DNA of 64,000 nt from Mesobacillus subterraneus (GCF_023715485.1 NZ_JAMBOF010000020.1:1-64000), one strand, 5' to 3'. Counted from the first letter of the stretch, positions 25,907 through 34,742 are shown. Translations and numbers: made by a program. Notes: generated from the sequence alone by a model not told the origin.

Positions 25907-27056
25907 TCTCTGTTTCCTCCTTCGAATCCTGGTCTATTCCGTAAAAATCTTCCGAGCGTTTTTTGCTAAAGCCTGATATATGAATTCCGTTATTTGTACT
26001 GACTGGTCCGTACGGGTTGCCTTTTGGCGCTTCAAGGTTCATTTGTTTCATAGCACGCATCCGTCTGCGGCACCCTGTACAGTAATCTGAAAGGTATGTT
26101 CCGTCTGAAAGCTGCAAGTCGAAGTTCTGGCTCTTTAAAATCGCCTGGACATCTGCAATCTGGTCTTCATTGCTGTATGGCTGCCCGCAGCTTTTACATG
26201 CTTTCGTATCCACTTTGACCACCTCTTGATAACTCATTGGAACGGCTGTTGCCAGCGGCCTGATTGGTACATGGAACAGTTTTCCGAATGGGAAGTAAAC
26301 GAGCATCACAATGACTGTAACCTGGTGGATCAGCGACATATAGTGGTGCATCCAGCCATCCAGGAATGTATAAAGCACAGTCAGGATCAAGCCTGTAACA
26401 GTTACTGCCAGAAGAATCAACAATGGTAAAATATCGAATTCAAACCGCTGGGTAACTTTTACATCGTAATTTGTGATTCGTCGGTATAGCGCCATTGCTG
26501 CCCCAATCAATACCATGATTGCGCCGATATTCAGTCCGTTATAGACGATTTCAGCGAATAGTCCGTGTGCCGCCATTTTCATCGTCGGGACATTGAAGAC
26601 GATGATTTGGTAAGTTTCAGGGTCGATCAGATCAAAGCGCATCCATCCGAACGTAAGCCCGAATGTGATCCCGAAGGAAATGATGCAGCCCCATGAAATC
26701 ATGAAGTGCTGGATACCGCGGTACAAACTACGCTGGAATATGAATTTTTGCAAGACGATATTATCGATAAAAGTTATAACAATAGCTTTTGAATTTCGTT
26801 TCAATCTTTCTTTATTAAAAAGGTTGTTGACGCTTCGTTTTGCCACCCTGTTCGTGGCTTTGCGCCACATCCAGAAGCTCATCCTGATTGTCAGCCCGAT
26901 CGCAAAAATCGCAGATGAGATCGCATAGCCCAGGAGCGCCATATCTATATGGACAAACTTAGAAGTCGAAACCCACATTGAGAAGAATAAAATGAGCACA
27001 ACGCCAAAGGAATACATGCTAGTTTTTGAATAAAAGGATTTCTCGAATTTGTACAA
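25887..27056 (-). CDS. Cytochrome b-like (NarI/DsrM-type) membrane anchor with Cys-rich tail
   Basis: 389 residues from the TTG at 27056, chosen for GGGAGGT 8 nt upstream; the in-frame ATG at 27092 lacks such a site. Six or so helices are predicted. Candidate haem-ligating histidines occur in RGIQHFMISWG, KMAAHGLFAE, and WMHHYMSLIHQ, in the manner of NarI/DsrM quinol-oxidising subunits. After residue about 285 comes a cytosolic domain with two cysteine pairs, CKSCGQ and CTGCRRRM, that could bind zinc or an Fe-S cluster. As first gene of the cluster it most likely links the menaquinone pool to the ferredoxin and catalytic subunits. Haem content is inference. Confidence 0.72.
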   Translation of the reverse strand: MYKFEKSFYSKTSMYSFGVVLILFFSMWVSTSKFVHIDMALLGYAISSAIFAIGLTIRMSFWMWRKATNRVAKRSVNNLFNKERLKRNSKAIVITFIDNIVLQKFIFQRSLYRGIQHFMISWGCIISFGITFGLTFGWMRFDLIDPETYQIIVFNVPTMKMAAHGLFAEIVYNGLNIGAIMVLIGAAMALYRRITNYDVKVTQRFEFDILPLLILLAVTVTGLILTVLYTFLDGWMHHYMSLIHQVTVIVMLVYFPFGKLFHVPIRPLATAVPMSYQEVVKVDTKACKSCGQPYSNEDQIADVQAILKSQNFDLQLSDGTYLSDYCTGCRRRMRAMKQMNLEAPKGNPYGPVSTNNGIHISGFSKKRSEDFYGIDQDSKEETENEPVSR

Positions 27057-27215
27057 CTTTGCTACCTCCCTGTAAATCGTTTCCGATTTCAAAATTCATC
27101 TTATCATGGAAAAACAGTCAAAAATGGGTTGAAATGTAAACACTTTGTGAATAGTGAAAAATTGATTTGATAACGTTTCGAACACTAACCTCCACTATGA
27201 ACCTTACTTACCTAA

Positions 27216-27258
27216 ATCTTAAGGGAGGCAGAATAAAAGATATGTGAAGTCCGTCACA
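27216..27258 (-). promoter_or_regulatory. Fnr-type palindrome and putative -10 of the molybdoenzyme cluster
   Basis: TGTGAAGTCCGTCACA at 27243-27258 is a perfect TGTGA-N6-TCACA site, the Bacillus Fnr/CRP-family consensus. On the minus strand TAAGAT at 27221-27216 sits at the spacing expected for class II activation (site centre near -41). The implied leader is about 150 nt. This suggests anaerobic induction by Fnr. Confidence 0.7.
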
Positions 27259-27349
27259 CCAGAATAACTGGACACAAAATCGTAATAAATTCGTGATGGA
27301 CTTAACAACTAGCAGACTCTTTCTCGTTAATGGACGCTTGGTAGCCTTT

Positions 27350-27713
27350 ATGTGACGATAATTGATGGACACCTTGATTTATCCGCACATTATTTCCTTT
27401 TATGTGACAATAATTGATAGACACCTTAATTTATCCGCACATTATTCCCTTTTATGTGACGATAATTGATGGACACCTTGATTTATCCGCACATTATTTC
27501 CTTTTATGTGACGATAATTAATGGACACCTTGATTTATCCGCACATTATTTCCTTTTATGTGACGATAATTGATGGACACCTTGATTTATCCGCACATTA
27601 TTTCCTTTTATGTGACGATAATTGATGGACGTCTTGATTTATCGTCACATAATTCCCTTTTATGTGACGATAATTGATGGAAGCCTTGGTTTATCCGCAA
27701 ATTATCCCTATGG
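27350..27713. repeat. Seven tandem 52-bp hairpin-forming units
   Basis: Units start (ATGTGAC) at 27350, 27402, 27454, 27506, 27558, 27610 and 27662, exactly 52 bp apart and 85-100% alike by eye. A decayed copy may precede the first. Each unit carries ends ATGTGACGATAA ... TTATCCGCACAT that can pair; in the sixth unit the right end is TTATCGTCACAT, a perfect 12-bp inverted repeat. No coding frame is evident. The array fills the divergent gap between the molybdoenzyme cluster and the gene at 27899. Apart from the Fnr site, nothing else is recognised between 27093 and 27898. Confidence 0.92.
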
Positions 27714-27898
27714 ATGTCCCACTGCACTGCGAATTAATCCATTGTAGTTGATATACCTCGTATTTTGTCAGCAACGAAAGTCATATTAAGCCTATTTCAT
27801 TAATGGTAGAATGATAGCCTTGAGTAAGTTAAGTTATTAGAATTCCGGGTTGTTTTTGCCTATACTTAAGCTATCATGCCTAGAAAGGTTGGGGAGTT

Positions 27899-28888
27899 AT
27901 GGACAATTTCAAAGCTTTTATGGTGAACAAAACAGAAGATGATTTTTCAGCAGTGGTAAAAACGATTGATCTAGAGGATTTGCCTTTAGGAGAGGTGACC
28001 ATCAAGGTCGCTTACTCAAGCGTCAACTATAAGGACGGACTTGCCAGCATCCCGAATGGAAAAATTGTCAGGTCATATCCTTTCGTACCCGGCATCGACC
28101 TTGCAGGTACTGTAGTCCGTTCAGATGACAGCCGTTTTAAAGAAGGAGACGAGGTAATCGCCACTAGCTATGAAATAGGGGTTTCCCACTATGGCGGTTT
28201 CAGTGAATACGCGCGAATTCCTGGAGACTGGATCGTGCCCTTGCCTGATGGGCTAACTTTGAGAGAAGCAATGGTATACGGAACAGCCGGATTCACCGCA
28301 GCATTGTCCGTACACAGGCTCGAAGAAAATGGGCTTACTCCCGAAAAAGGCAAGGTCCTCGTGACCGGAGCTACCGGCGGAGTCGGAAGCGTGGCTGTTG
28401 CGATGCTGGCAAAGCGAGGTTATCATGTGGTCGCCAGCACTGGAAAAGAGACGGAGCATGATTACTTAAGGGAAATTGGCGCTGCGGAAATCATCAGCCG
28501 GGAAGATCTCGTCGGAGAAAAAGTCAAGCCGCTTGATAAGCAGCTTTGGGCAGCGGCAGTTGACCCCGTCGGCGGCAAAACACTGTCAGCGATTCTCAGC
28601 AAGCTTGACTATAACGGGTCCGCGGCAGTCAGCGGCCTGACTGGCGGAACAGATGTCGCCACAACTGTTTTCCCATTCATCCTCCGCGGAATTAATCTGC
28701 TTGGAATCGATTCCGTTTATTGTCCAATGGAAACAAGAAAGATTCTTTGGCAGCGAATGGCTACAGACTTGAAACCAGAGGGTCTGCTAGAGACAATCCA
28801 AAATGAAGTGACCTTAGAAGAACTGCCTGAAGTCCTTTCCAGTATCTTAAAAGGTGAAAATCGCGGGCGTACAATCGTGAAAATATAA
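27899..28888 (+). CDS. Acryloyl-CoA reductase/YhdH-YhfP family MDR oxidoreductase
   Basis: 329 residues of the zinc-free medium-chain dehydrogenase/reductase superfamily. The N-terminal GroES-like domain contains SSVNYKDGLA and PFVPGIDLAGTV. The Rossmann domain has VLVTGATGGVGSVAVAMLAKRGYHVVASTG (split around 150-180), and AVDPVGG and SGLTGG are family-typical. E. coli AcuI and relatives reduce acryloyl-CoA with NADPH; YhfP is the B. subtilis homologue of unknown role. The start ATG follows GGTTGGGGAG. Monocistronic, with a strong terminator. Confidence 0.85.
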   Translation: MDNFKAFMVNKTEDDFSAVVKTIDLEDLPLGEVTIKVAYSSVNYKDGLASIPNGKIVRSYPFVPGIDLAGTVVRSDDSRFKEGDEVIATSYEIGVSHYGGFSEYARIPGDWIVPLPDGLTLREAMVYGTAGFTAALSVHRLEENGLTPEKGKVLVTGATGGVGSVAVAMLAKRGYHVVASTGKETEHDYLREIGAAEIISREDLVGEKVKPLDKQLWAAAVDPVGGKTLSAILSKLDYNGSAAVSGLTGGTDVATTVFPFILRGINLLGIDSVYCPMETRKILWQRMATDLKPEGLLETIQNEVTLEELPEVLSSILKGENRGRTIVKI

Positions 28889-28890
28889 AT

Positions 28891-28928
28891 GCAAGAGCCC
28901 GAATTCCGGACGATTCGGGCTCTTGCTA
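28891..28928 (+). terminator. Terminator after the MDR oxidoreductase
   Basis: Perfect 14-bp stem GCAAGAGCCCGAAT / ATTCGGGCTCTTGC with an 8-nt loop. The T run is short. The following 195 bases to 29124 hold nothing I can identify. Confidence 0.8.
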
Positions 28929-29124
28929 AATTTAGTTAGGCTCTTTTCGTAAAATTTGAAGATTCCCAACCAAAAGTATAAATCGGCATTTGGATTTTTA
29001 CGGGTTTTATATCGCGTTCCCTATTCAGAAACCTCCTCGAAAAGAGCACGAGGTGAAGAATTATACGGTATGAAAACGTAGTTCGAAAAACAACAATCTA
29101 AGCGAAAACAAGCCTTTATTTATG

Positions 29125-29748
29125 TTATACCATCAATTCCGAATCTACCTTTGCCAGATGGCCGCAGTCATTCATGAACATAACTACCTTCTGGTTTCCG
29201 TTTATCTTTAGCAAGTGGATACCAGTATCCCCAGTTGGAAAATTGGTATCAGCAAGCACTGGAAGATTTAAGAAGGCTCTTAACAAATTAGAAATCATGC
29301 CTCCATGGGAGACAATCGCGATTCTCTTCCTGCCTTCACTCTCGGCCAGAATCTTTGAAAATACTGTTTGAGCGCGGAAGCGGAATTCCAATTCAGACTC
29401 CCCATCCTCAATCGCTTCATGAGGCTTCCTTCCGCCCTCTGGTTCAGGATAGCGGATTTTCGCTTCGGCATATGGCAATCCTGCCAATACTCCATTATTG
29501 AATTCTCGTAAACCATCATCTTCTACTACCTTAATTCCCGTTTCCTGGCTTAAGATTTCAGCCGTTTCCCTCGCCCTTTTTAATGTGCTTGCCCAAATGA
29601 CTTCAGGCATATATCTCTCTTTTACTACTTTTGCCATTTCCTTTGCCTGCATGCGGCCGCGGTCAGTCAGCAATAAGTCCGCACGCCCCTCATGAACACG
29701 AAGGATATCCCCTTCTGATTCACCATGTCTAATTAATAAAATTTCCAT
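29125..29748 (-). CDS. Histidine phosphatase superfamily (PhoE/GpmB-like)
   Basis: 207 residues from the ATG at 29748. It opens with the phospho-accepting LIRHGES and has the second catalytic histidine in IVSHGGMISNLLRAFL, with E of REFNNG as likely acid. The family covers broad-specificity acid phosphatases and phosphoglycerate mutase-like enzymes. An in-frame ATG six codons upstream has no ribosome site, whereas GAGATGAG precedes the chosen start. Monocistronic; substrate unknown. Confidence 0.8.
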   Translation of the reverse strand: MEILLIRHGESEGDILRVHEGRADLLLTDRGRMQAKEMAKVVKERYMPEVIWASTLKRARETAEILSQETGIKVVEDDGLREFNNGVLAGLPYAEAKIRYPEPEGGRKPHEAIEDGESELEFRFRAQTVFSKILAESEGRKRIAIVSHGGMISNLLRAFLNLPVLADTNFPTGDTGIHLLKINGNQKVVMFMNDCGHLAKVDSELMV

Positions 29749-29825
29749 ATACTCATCTCTTTTCATATAAGGCTATCTAATTAATTCTGTATTTTCAAGA
29801 AAACACCTTTTGATTAGACATGAAA

Positions 29826-29852
29826 AAAGACTCGCATTTTCATACGAGCCTT
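29826..29852 (-). terminator. Terminator of the ThrE-type exporter operon
   Basis: Stem GGCTCG / CGAGTC with an A-rich loop, followed by TTTTTTC on the minus strand, just past the stop of the 147-residue gene. Confidence 0.75.
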
Positions 29853-29856
29853 TCCA

Positions 29857-30300
29857 CTATTTTACCGGACCAAGACTGGAACGCCTGATCACCTGGTTGA
29901 TTACTTCAGAAAAAACAAGCCCGACTGCGATCGCACCTGAAATCATCGAAGCCTTTGCAGCCAAAGCAATGGCGATACTATAGTCATTCTCAACGAAATT
30001 CCTCATCGCATCATATGCTAGTCCTCCAGGCACTAATGGAATAATCCCGGCTACGCTGAAAATAATGATGGGCGTACGATATGCCTTCGCAAACACCTGA
30101 CTGACCACGGCAATCAGGAATGACGCCATCAGTGTGGCAAAAATCGTTCCGAATCCATTGATATCAAGAGCGAAATAGACAATCCAGCCGATCATCCCGG
30201 AAACTCCGCATTTGATCAAGGATTCTTTAGGCGCGTTAAAAATGATACCGAACGCAGCAGATGCGATAAAACTAGTTACTAGCTGTTCTATATATATCAT
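29857..30300 (-). CDS. Threonine/serine exporter family, small subunit (YjjB-like)
   Basis: 147 residues with four or five membrane helices and the ThrE C-terminal family feature PLVPGGLAYDAMRNFVENDY. In Corynebacterium ThrE is one polypeptide; in many bacteria it is split into a small YjjB-like part and a larger YjjP-like part, as here. It follows its partner by 15 bp. Such pairs export amino acids or dicarboxylates (succinate in E. coli). Confidence 0.82.
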   Translation of the reverse strand: MIYIEQLVTSFIASAAFGIIFNAPKESLIKCGVSGMIGWIVYFALDINGFGTIFATLMASFLIAVVSQVFAKAYRTPIIIFSVAGIIPLVPGGLAYDAMRNFVENDYSIAIALAAKASMISGAIAVGLVFSEVINQVIRRSSLGPVK

Positions 30301-30315
30301 GGCTTGTTCTCCTGC

Positions 30316-31074
30316 CTATAAAAAAGATAAAATTGCCGCAATCCCGGAGCCAATCGCAAACGCCGTCAATAACGCCTCTGCTCCTTTTGACAATCCTGAT
30401 ACTAAGTGCCCGGCCATCAAATCCCTGACTGCGTTGGTAATCAGCAATCCCGGTACAAGTGGCATAACAGACCCGATTATGATTTTATCAAGCTCTTGCC
30501 CGAGTCCAAATTTCACAAAAAAGAATGATACCATCCCAATAAAGAAGGATGACAGGAACTCCGCAAAGAATTTTACCGGGACAATCCTGTGAAAATAAAC
30601 GACCAGGAAGTAGCCAATTCCGCCAGCTGCCATCGACGGAATGAAATCAAGCCAGCTGCCCTGGAACATGATTGTAAAGCAGCCGCTCGCAATCGCTGCT
30701 GCAGCCAGCTGCAAATAAAACGAGAAGGTCAGATTGGCTTGTTCAAGTTCGCCAAGAAGCCTGCAAGCTTCTTCCAGTCCAACCTCGCCACTGCTTATTT
30801 TCCTCGAAACGCTGTTGACCATTGCCACTTTTCTCAGATCCGTTGTTCGGTCGGAAATCCGCACCAGCTTTGTCCTTTCGGGCCCTACCCCTTCTACTGA
30901 AAAAATGATTCCTGTTGGCGTCACATAACTGTGGGTCTTATCGATTCCGAACGCCGAGGCCATCCTTGACATCGTGTCCTCTACCCGATACGTCTCAGCG
31001 CCGCTCTGAAGCATTATTTTACCCGCGAGCAGGCACGCCCGCATCACTTCAAATGTTTGATCCTGATTCTCCAT
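30316..31074 (-). CDS. Threonine/serine exporter family, large subunit (YjjP-like)
   Basis: 252 residues from the ATG at 31074 (TGAGGA about 8 nt upstream; a GTG four codons earlier overlaps that site). The cytosolic N-terminal domain carries LLAGKIMLQSGAETYRVEDTMSRMA and TPTGIIFSV, hallmarks of DUF1212/ThrE. Five membrane helices follow, with PLVPGLLITNAVRDLMAGHLVSG near the end. It forms one transporter with the downstream YjjB-like protein. Confidence 0.84.
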   Translation of the reverse strand: MENQDQTFEVMRACLLAGKIMLQSGAETYRVEDTMSRMASAFGIDKTHSYVTPTGIIFSVEGVGPERTKLVRISDRTTDLRKVAMVNSVSRKISSGEVGLEEACRLLGELEQANLTFSFYLQLAAAAIASGCFTIMFQGSWLDFIPSMAAGGIGYFLVVYFHRIVPVKFFAEFLSSFFIGMVSFFFVKFGLGQELDKIIIGSVMPLVPGLLITNAVRDLMAGHLVSGLSKGAEALLTAFAIGSGIAAILSFL

Positions 31075-31154
31075 AATTGTCCTCACTTACCAATCCGTAC
31101 AGTATAAATTTCTTTACCAGTTTAAATCAAAAGAGAGTCTAATAGCAACAATAG

Positions 31155-31192
31155 AAAAACAGCCAGTCACTTGGAAGGGACTGGCTGTTCAG
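31155..31192 (-). terminator. Terminator of the MFS gene at 31203
   Basis: 11-bp stem AACAGCCAGTC / GACTGGCTGTT followed on the minus strand by TTTTCTATTG. Confidence 0.85.
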
Positions 31193-31202
31193 CTTATTAT
31201 TA

Positions 31203-32399
31203 TCAAATGGCTTCCTTAGGCTGGCGGACTTCTTTTGTCCGGCGCCCCTCTAAAATTGTCAGGATCAGGGCTACGACCATAAAAAAGCTGGAAATCTGGA
31301 ACAGAGAAGCAATCGGGAAATACTGAGCGAGCACGCCGAAAACAAATCCGCTTATGCCAATTCCAAGGTCAATCGAGGAAAAGAACATGCCGTTTGCGAC
31401 TCCACGGCGATTCGGCGCTGTCATAGACAATGTCCAGGACTGGAGTGTAGGAATCAAAGAACCAAACCCAACGCCAAATAGCACTCCTGCAACTGCAATC
31501 ATTAGATTAGAATGGGCAAAAGACAGCACCCACATCCCTATAAAAGTAATAGAGATCGTTGTAAGTACTAGACCTCTTGGCCCTTTCTGGTCAAACCATT
31601 TTCCGGCAATCGGGCGGGAAATCGAAGCCATAATTGCATTGGTCAGGTAGAATAAAAATATTTGGTCGATTCCACGCTCTTCACCAAAAATAACAATGAA
31701 AGTGACAATGGCTCCGTATCCCAAACAAATCATTAAAGTAACAAGTGCCGGGAAACTGCCGGCTTTATCAACCAATGAACCAATGTAAGAGAACTTTAAA
31801 TCTTCTTTCTTCGTGTTCAATACGAGTTCAGGAGTTTGATAATGAACAGTCCCGAGCAAGATTAACGCGACGACACCGAGCGCACCTGAAATATAGACCA
31901 AGTTTTGGAATGACGTGACCTGGAATAAAAATATTCCTAGACTTGGCGCGATAATCATACCGATTGTAATTGAAAGACCATAGTAGCCCATTCCTTCACC
32001 AAGCCGGGAATTGGGGACTACATCTACTGCGGCAGTTCCATTGACCGTTGTCGACCATCCCCAGGCAAGACCGTGCAACAGCCGGAAAGCCAAGAAAATC
32101 ACAACCACCTGAGATAGCGGATATAAGAATGTTATCAATAGAAGCAACAATGCTCCAATCAAGACAAGCGGTTTTCGCGCTTTGTACTCTAGCATAAACC
32201 CAATGAACGGCCTGCTTAGTACCGCCCCGATTGAAAACAGAGCTGTAACAAGGCCAATCTCTGTTCCACTGGCACCGATTGATTTTATATATGGTGGCAA
32301 GGTTGGAATCAGCATTTGGAATGACATGAAGATGAAAAGATTCCCTATCATCAATTTTATAAAGGACGAAGTCCATAAAGGTTCTTTTATTTTTGACAA
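31203..32399 (-). CDS. MFS transporter
   Basis: 398 residues, twelve predicted helices, with a motif-A-like segment after helix 2 (RPFIGFMLEYKARKPLVLIG) and its repeat after helix 8 (RPIAGKWFDQKGPRGLVL). It resembles YfcJ/YhhS/AraJ-like exporters, and the substrate is unknown. The start is TTG at 32399 with GGGGAG about 9 nt upstream. Monocistronic. The 258-nt gap upstream contains the OsmC terminator and otherwise only AT-rich DNA. Confidence 0.8.
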   Translation of the reverse strand: MSKIKEPLWTSSFIKLMIGNLFIFMSFQMLIPTLPPYIKSIGASGTEIGLVTALFSIGAVLSRPFIGFMLEYKARKPLVLIGALLLLLITFLYPLSQVVVIFLAFRLLHGLAWGWSTTVNGTAAVDVVPNSRLGEGMGYYGLSITIGMIIAPSLGIFLFQVTSFQNLVYISGALGVVALILLGTVHYQTPELVLNTKKEDLKFSYIGSLVDKAGSFPALVTLMICLGYGAIVTFIVIFGEERGIDQIFLFYLTNAIMASISRPIAGKWFDQKGPRGLVLTTISITFIGMWVLSFAHSNLMIAVAGVLFGVGFGSLIPTLQSWTLSMTAPNRRGVANGMFFSSIDLGIGISGFVFGVLAQYFPIASLFQISSFFMVVALILTILEGRRTKEVRQPKEAI

Positions 32400-32629
32400 A
32401 TTTGTTTCTCCCCTTTACTGCTCACTGCTATCCATTTTAAAAGAAAAAAATCTTCTGAACCAGAAGATTCAATTAATCATATTTCGGATTACTAAATAAT
32501 AGCACAGGATACAGGATAAATAAAAGGAAAAAAATGTGATTTTTACTGATATTCCGGATTGTGCTGCTTATTGGATTTAGTAAGCTCTTCAAAGAAATCT
32601 GGCTTTAATTTTATAAATTTCCGATATAA

Positions 32630-32656
32630 AAAAGGAATCAGGAATGCCTGATTCCA
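32630..32656 (-). terminator. Terminator of the OsmC gene
   Basis: Perfect 9-bp stem GGAATCAGG / CCTGATTCC with a 4-nt loop, then TTTTTTATAT on the minus strand. It overlaps the end of the gene's 3' flank. Confidence 0.85.
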
Positions 32657-32657
32657 A

Positions 32658-33098
32658 TCATTCAATCACTATTTTTTCCCTGGCAACATTCACTGGATTG
32701 GCGATTGTATCCCCAACCGGGCATGTTTTCTCAAGAAAGTCGATCAATGCTTCAACATTTTCTTTTGGAGAAGAAGTTTTGATGTAAAATGTGTAGCGAA
32801 TATCAGAATACCCTCTGCGGACATCCGATTTGTTCATGAATCCGTCGGTATCAAGGTCGCCCTCCAGTTCCACGCGAAAATCATCCAATTCTACTTCAAA
32901 CTTTTTTGCATATGATTTGGCAACGATTGACTGGCAAGCTCCTAAAGCTCCTAGGACCAGTTCAACAGGATTCATTCCCGCATCGGTACCGCCCAAAGTT
33001 GGCGGCTCGTCAATCGTGAGGTGAAAATTTCTCGCCTGTACGTCAACCTTTAACCCTTCCTGTAAAACCGCTGTGGCTTTGAACACTTCTTTTGGCAT
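32658..33098 (-). CDS. OsmC family peroxiredoxin-like protein
   Basis: 146 residues. The two redox cysteines of the family are present in GACQSIVAKSY and EKTCPVGDT, and the NPVELVLGALGAC helix is typical. OsmC/Ohr proteins reduce organic hydroperoxides with thiols; this one lacks features that separate Ohr from OsmC or YhfA subgroups with certainty and looks YhfA-like. A GGAGGG site precedes the ATG. Monocistronic. Confidence 0.85.
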   Translation of the reverse strand: MPKEVFKATAVLQEGLKVDVQARNFHLTIDEPPTLGGTDAGMNPVELVLGALGACQSIVAKSYAKKFEVELDDFRVELEGDLDTDGFMNKSDVRRGYSDIRYTFYIKTSSPKENVEALIDFLEKTCPVGDTIANPVNVAREKIVIE

Positions 33099-33336
33099 GG
33101 TATTCCCTCCTTTTTAATTACACTTTCATTTTCCTTCTTTTTTTGATAAATCCTTTGCCTGAACGCCAATGACACAGAAGGTTCAATTTGTTTTGAAGGG
33201 TTTGTGAAAACCTGATCTTTCAATAATAAAACCATTTAAAATTTTCCCAACTATATTTTCTCAATATTGTGTTTCTCGCTAACTTGCTTTGGATAAATAT
33301 AGGTGTGAGAATTTTCTAACATTTAAGGGGGAAGTT

Positions 33337-34704
33337 ATGAAAAAGTTTAGTGTTATTGCATTAGCCTTTATGTTATTCGGTCTAATTCTATCTCCATCTT
33401 TCACCACTACTAAGGCGGCCTTTCTTTCGGTTGACTTGGATCCGAAGTTGCAAAGCCTGCTCAGCAACCCGTTAAGCTCTGAAGAGGTCGAAGTAATCAT
33501 CACTTATAATGATATGCCTTTGCTTTCAGATATTAAGCTCCTGGAGACATTAGGATTTGAAACAAAAGCGTTCAGCGAACTCCCTATGGTAGCAGCCAAG
33601 GGAAAAGTAAGCCTGCTCAATCAACTATTGCTTACTACAACGAACATTCTTTCAATCTATTCAAATGAAGATTTACAGTATTTCCTTCGTGACAGCAGGG
33701 CGCTTATTGGTGCGGAAAGCGTTTGGAACGACCTTGGCTATACAGGAAAAGGAGTTACTGTAGCGGTAATTGACAGCGGTATTGATGCTACTCACCAAGA
33801 TTTAAAATACGGCGAAAAGGTCATCCAAAACGTGAAATTCGTTGTTGGCGACCTTTTTGGCAATGAACCGCTGTACCTTGAAAACCAGCTGAATACTGAT
33901 ACCTCATCAGGCCATGGCACCCATGTTGCCGGAACAATTGCTGGCAGCGGCACGGCAAGTGATGGACTTTACAAAGGTGTTGCCCCAGAAGCAAAATTAG
34001 TCGGACTGGGAGTTGGCGAGGGAATCAATATCCTCTGGTCGCTTGAAGCTTTTGATTACGCAATCAAGAATCAAGAGAAATACGGAATTGATGTCATTAG
34101 TAACAGTTGGGGTTCAACAGGCGAATATTCCCCTGACCATCCAATTAATGTTGCATCCAAAAAAGCACATGATTCAGGAATGACAGTAGTTTTCGCAGCT
34201 GGAAATGAAGGACCGGAGGATAATACCCTTAATCCTTATTCAGCAGCACCATGGGTAATCAGTGTTGCTGCAGGAACGAAGGATAAGCAGCTAGCTGACT
34301 TCTCATCACGAGGTGTTGCCGGTGATGAGTATCTTCACCCGGACATTACAGCGCCAGGGGTTGATATCGTTGCAACACGTTCATCCACAGGACTTGTGAT
34401 GAACGTACTCGGAACGGTAACGGATGCGACCTATATCGATCCGCTCCACCTTCCTTTCTATACAACTTCAAGCGGAACGAGCATGGCGACGCCTCATATC
34501 TCAGGAGTCATTGCATTAATGAAAGAAGCCAACCCTTCCCTCACACCAGATATGGCACTTGACCTTATGGTGCAGACCGCTGACCAAATGGCTGGGTATC
34601 AGCTTCACGAAGCAGGCGCAGGCTATGTGAATGCGTATAAAGCAGTTGAAGCTGCTGCTGCCGGCACAATTACTGTCCTTTCGAATAATGCAAAGAAAAA
34701 GTAA
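33337..34704 (+). CDS. Secreted subtilisin-like S8 serine protease
   Basis: 455 residues from the ATG at 33337, which follows GGGGGAAG (an upstream in-frame ATG at 33289 has no site). The signal peptide MKKFSVIALAFMLFGLILS ends near KAA. A propeptide follows (about 30-130), and the catalytic triad is Asp in VAVIDSGIDATHQD, His in SGHGTHVAGTIAG and Ser in SSGTSMATPHISG, with the oxyanion Asn in AAGNEGP. An extracellular protease with a short C-terminal tail. The missing 5' operon context and own terminator suggest independent control. Confidence 0.9.
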   Translation: MKKFSVIALAFMLFGLILSPSFTTTKAAFLSVDLDPKLQSLLSNPLSSEEVEVIITYNDMPLLSDIKLLETLGFETKAFSELPMVAAKGKVSLLNQLLLTTTNILSIYSNEDLQYFLRDSRALIGAESVWNDLGYTGKGVTVAVIDSGIDATHQDLKYGEKVIQNVKFVVGDLFGNEPLYLENQLNTDTSSGHGTHVAGTIAGSGTASDGLYKGVAPEAKLVGLGVGEGINILWSLEAFDYAIKNQEKYGIDVISNSWGSTGEYSPDHPINVASKKAHDSGMTVVFAAGNEGPEDNTLNPYSAAPWVISVAAGTKDKQLADFSSRGVAGDEYLHPDITAPGVDIVATRSSTGLVMNVLGTVTDATYIDPLHLPFYTTSSGTSMATPHISGVIALMKEANPSLTPDMALDLMVQTADQMAGYQLHEAGAGYVNAYKAVEAAAAGTITVLSNNAKKK

Positions 34705-34710
34705 AGTTGG

Positions 34711-34742
34711 AATCCTCCTCAATGAATTGAGGGGGATTTTTT
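34711..34742 (+). terminator. Terminator of the subtilase gene
   Basis: 13-bp stem AATCCTCCTCAAT / ATTGAGGGGGATT (one G-T pair), then TTTTTTG. Confidence 0.88.

Noticed and set aside
21445-27056. Identification as NarGHI nitrate reductase or SrdBCA selenate reductase
   Set aside because: The catalytic subunit is 709 residues with a Cys Mo ligand, unlike NarG (about 1200 residues, Asp). No NrfD-type anchor or Tat signal on the catalytic subunit is present as expected for periplasmic selenate reductases.
27350-27713. The 52-bp array as CRISPR
   Set aside because: Whole 52-bp units are similar, so there is no alternation of constant repeat and unique spacer.
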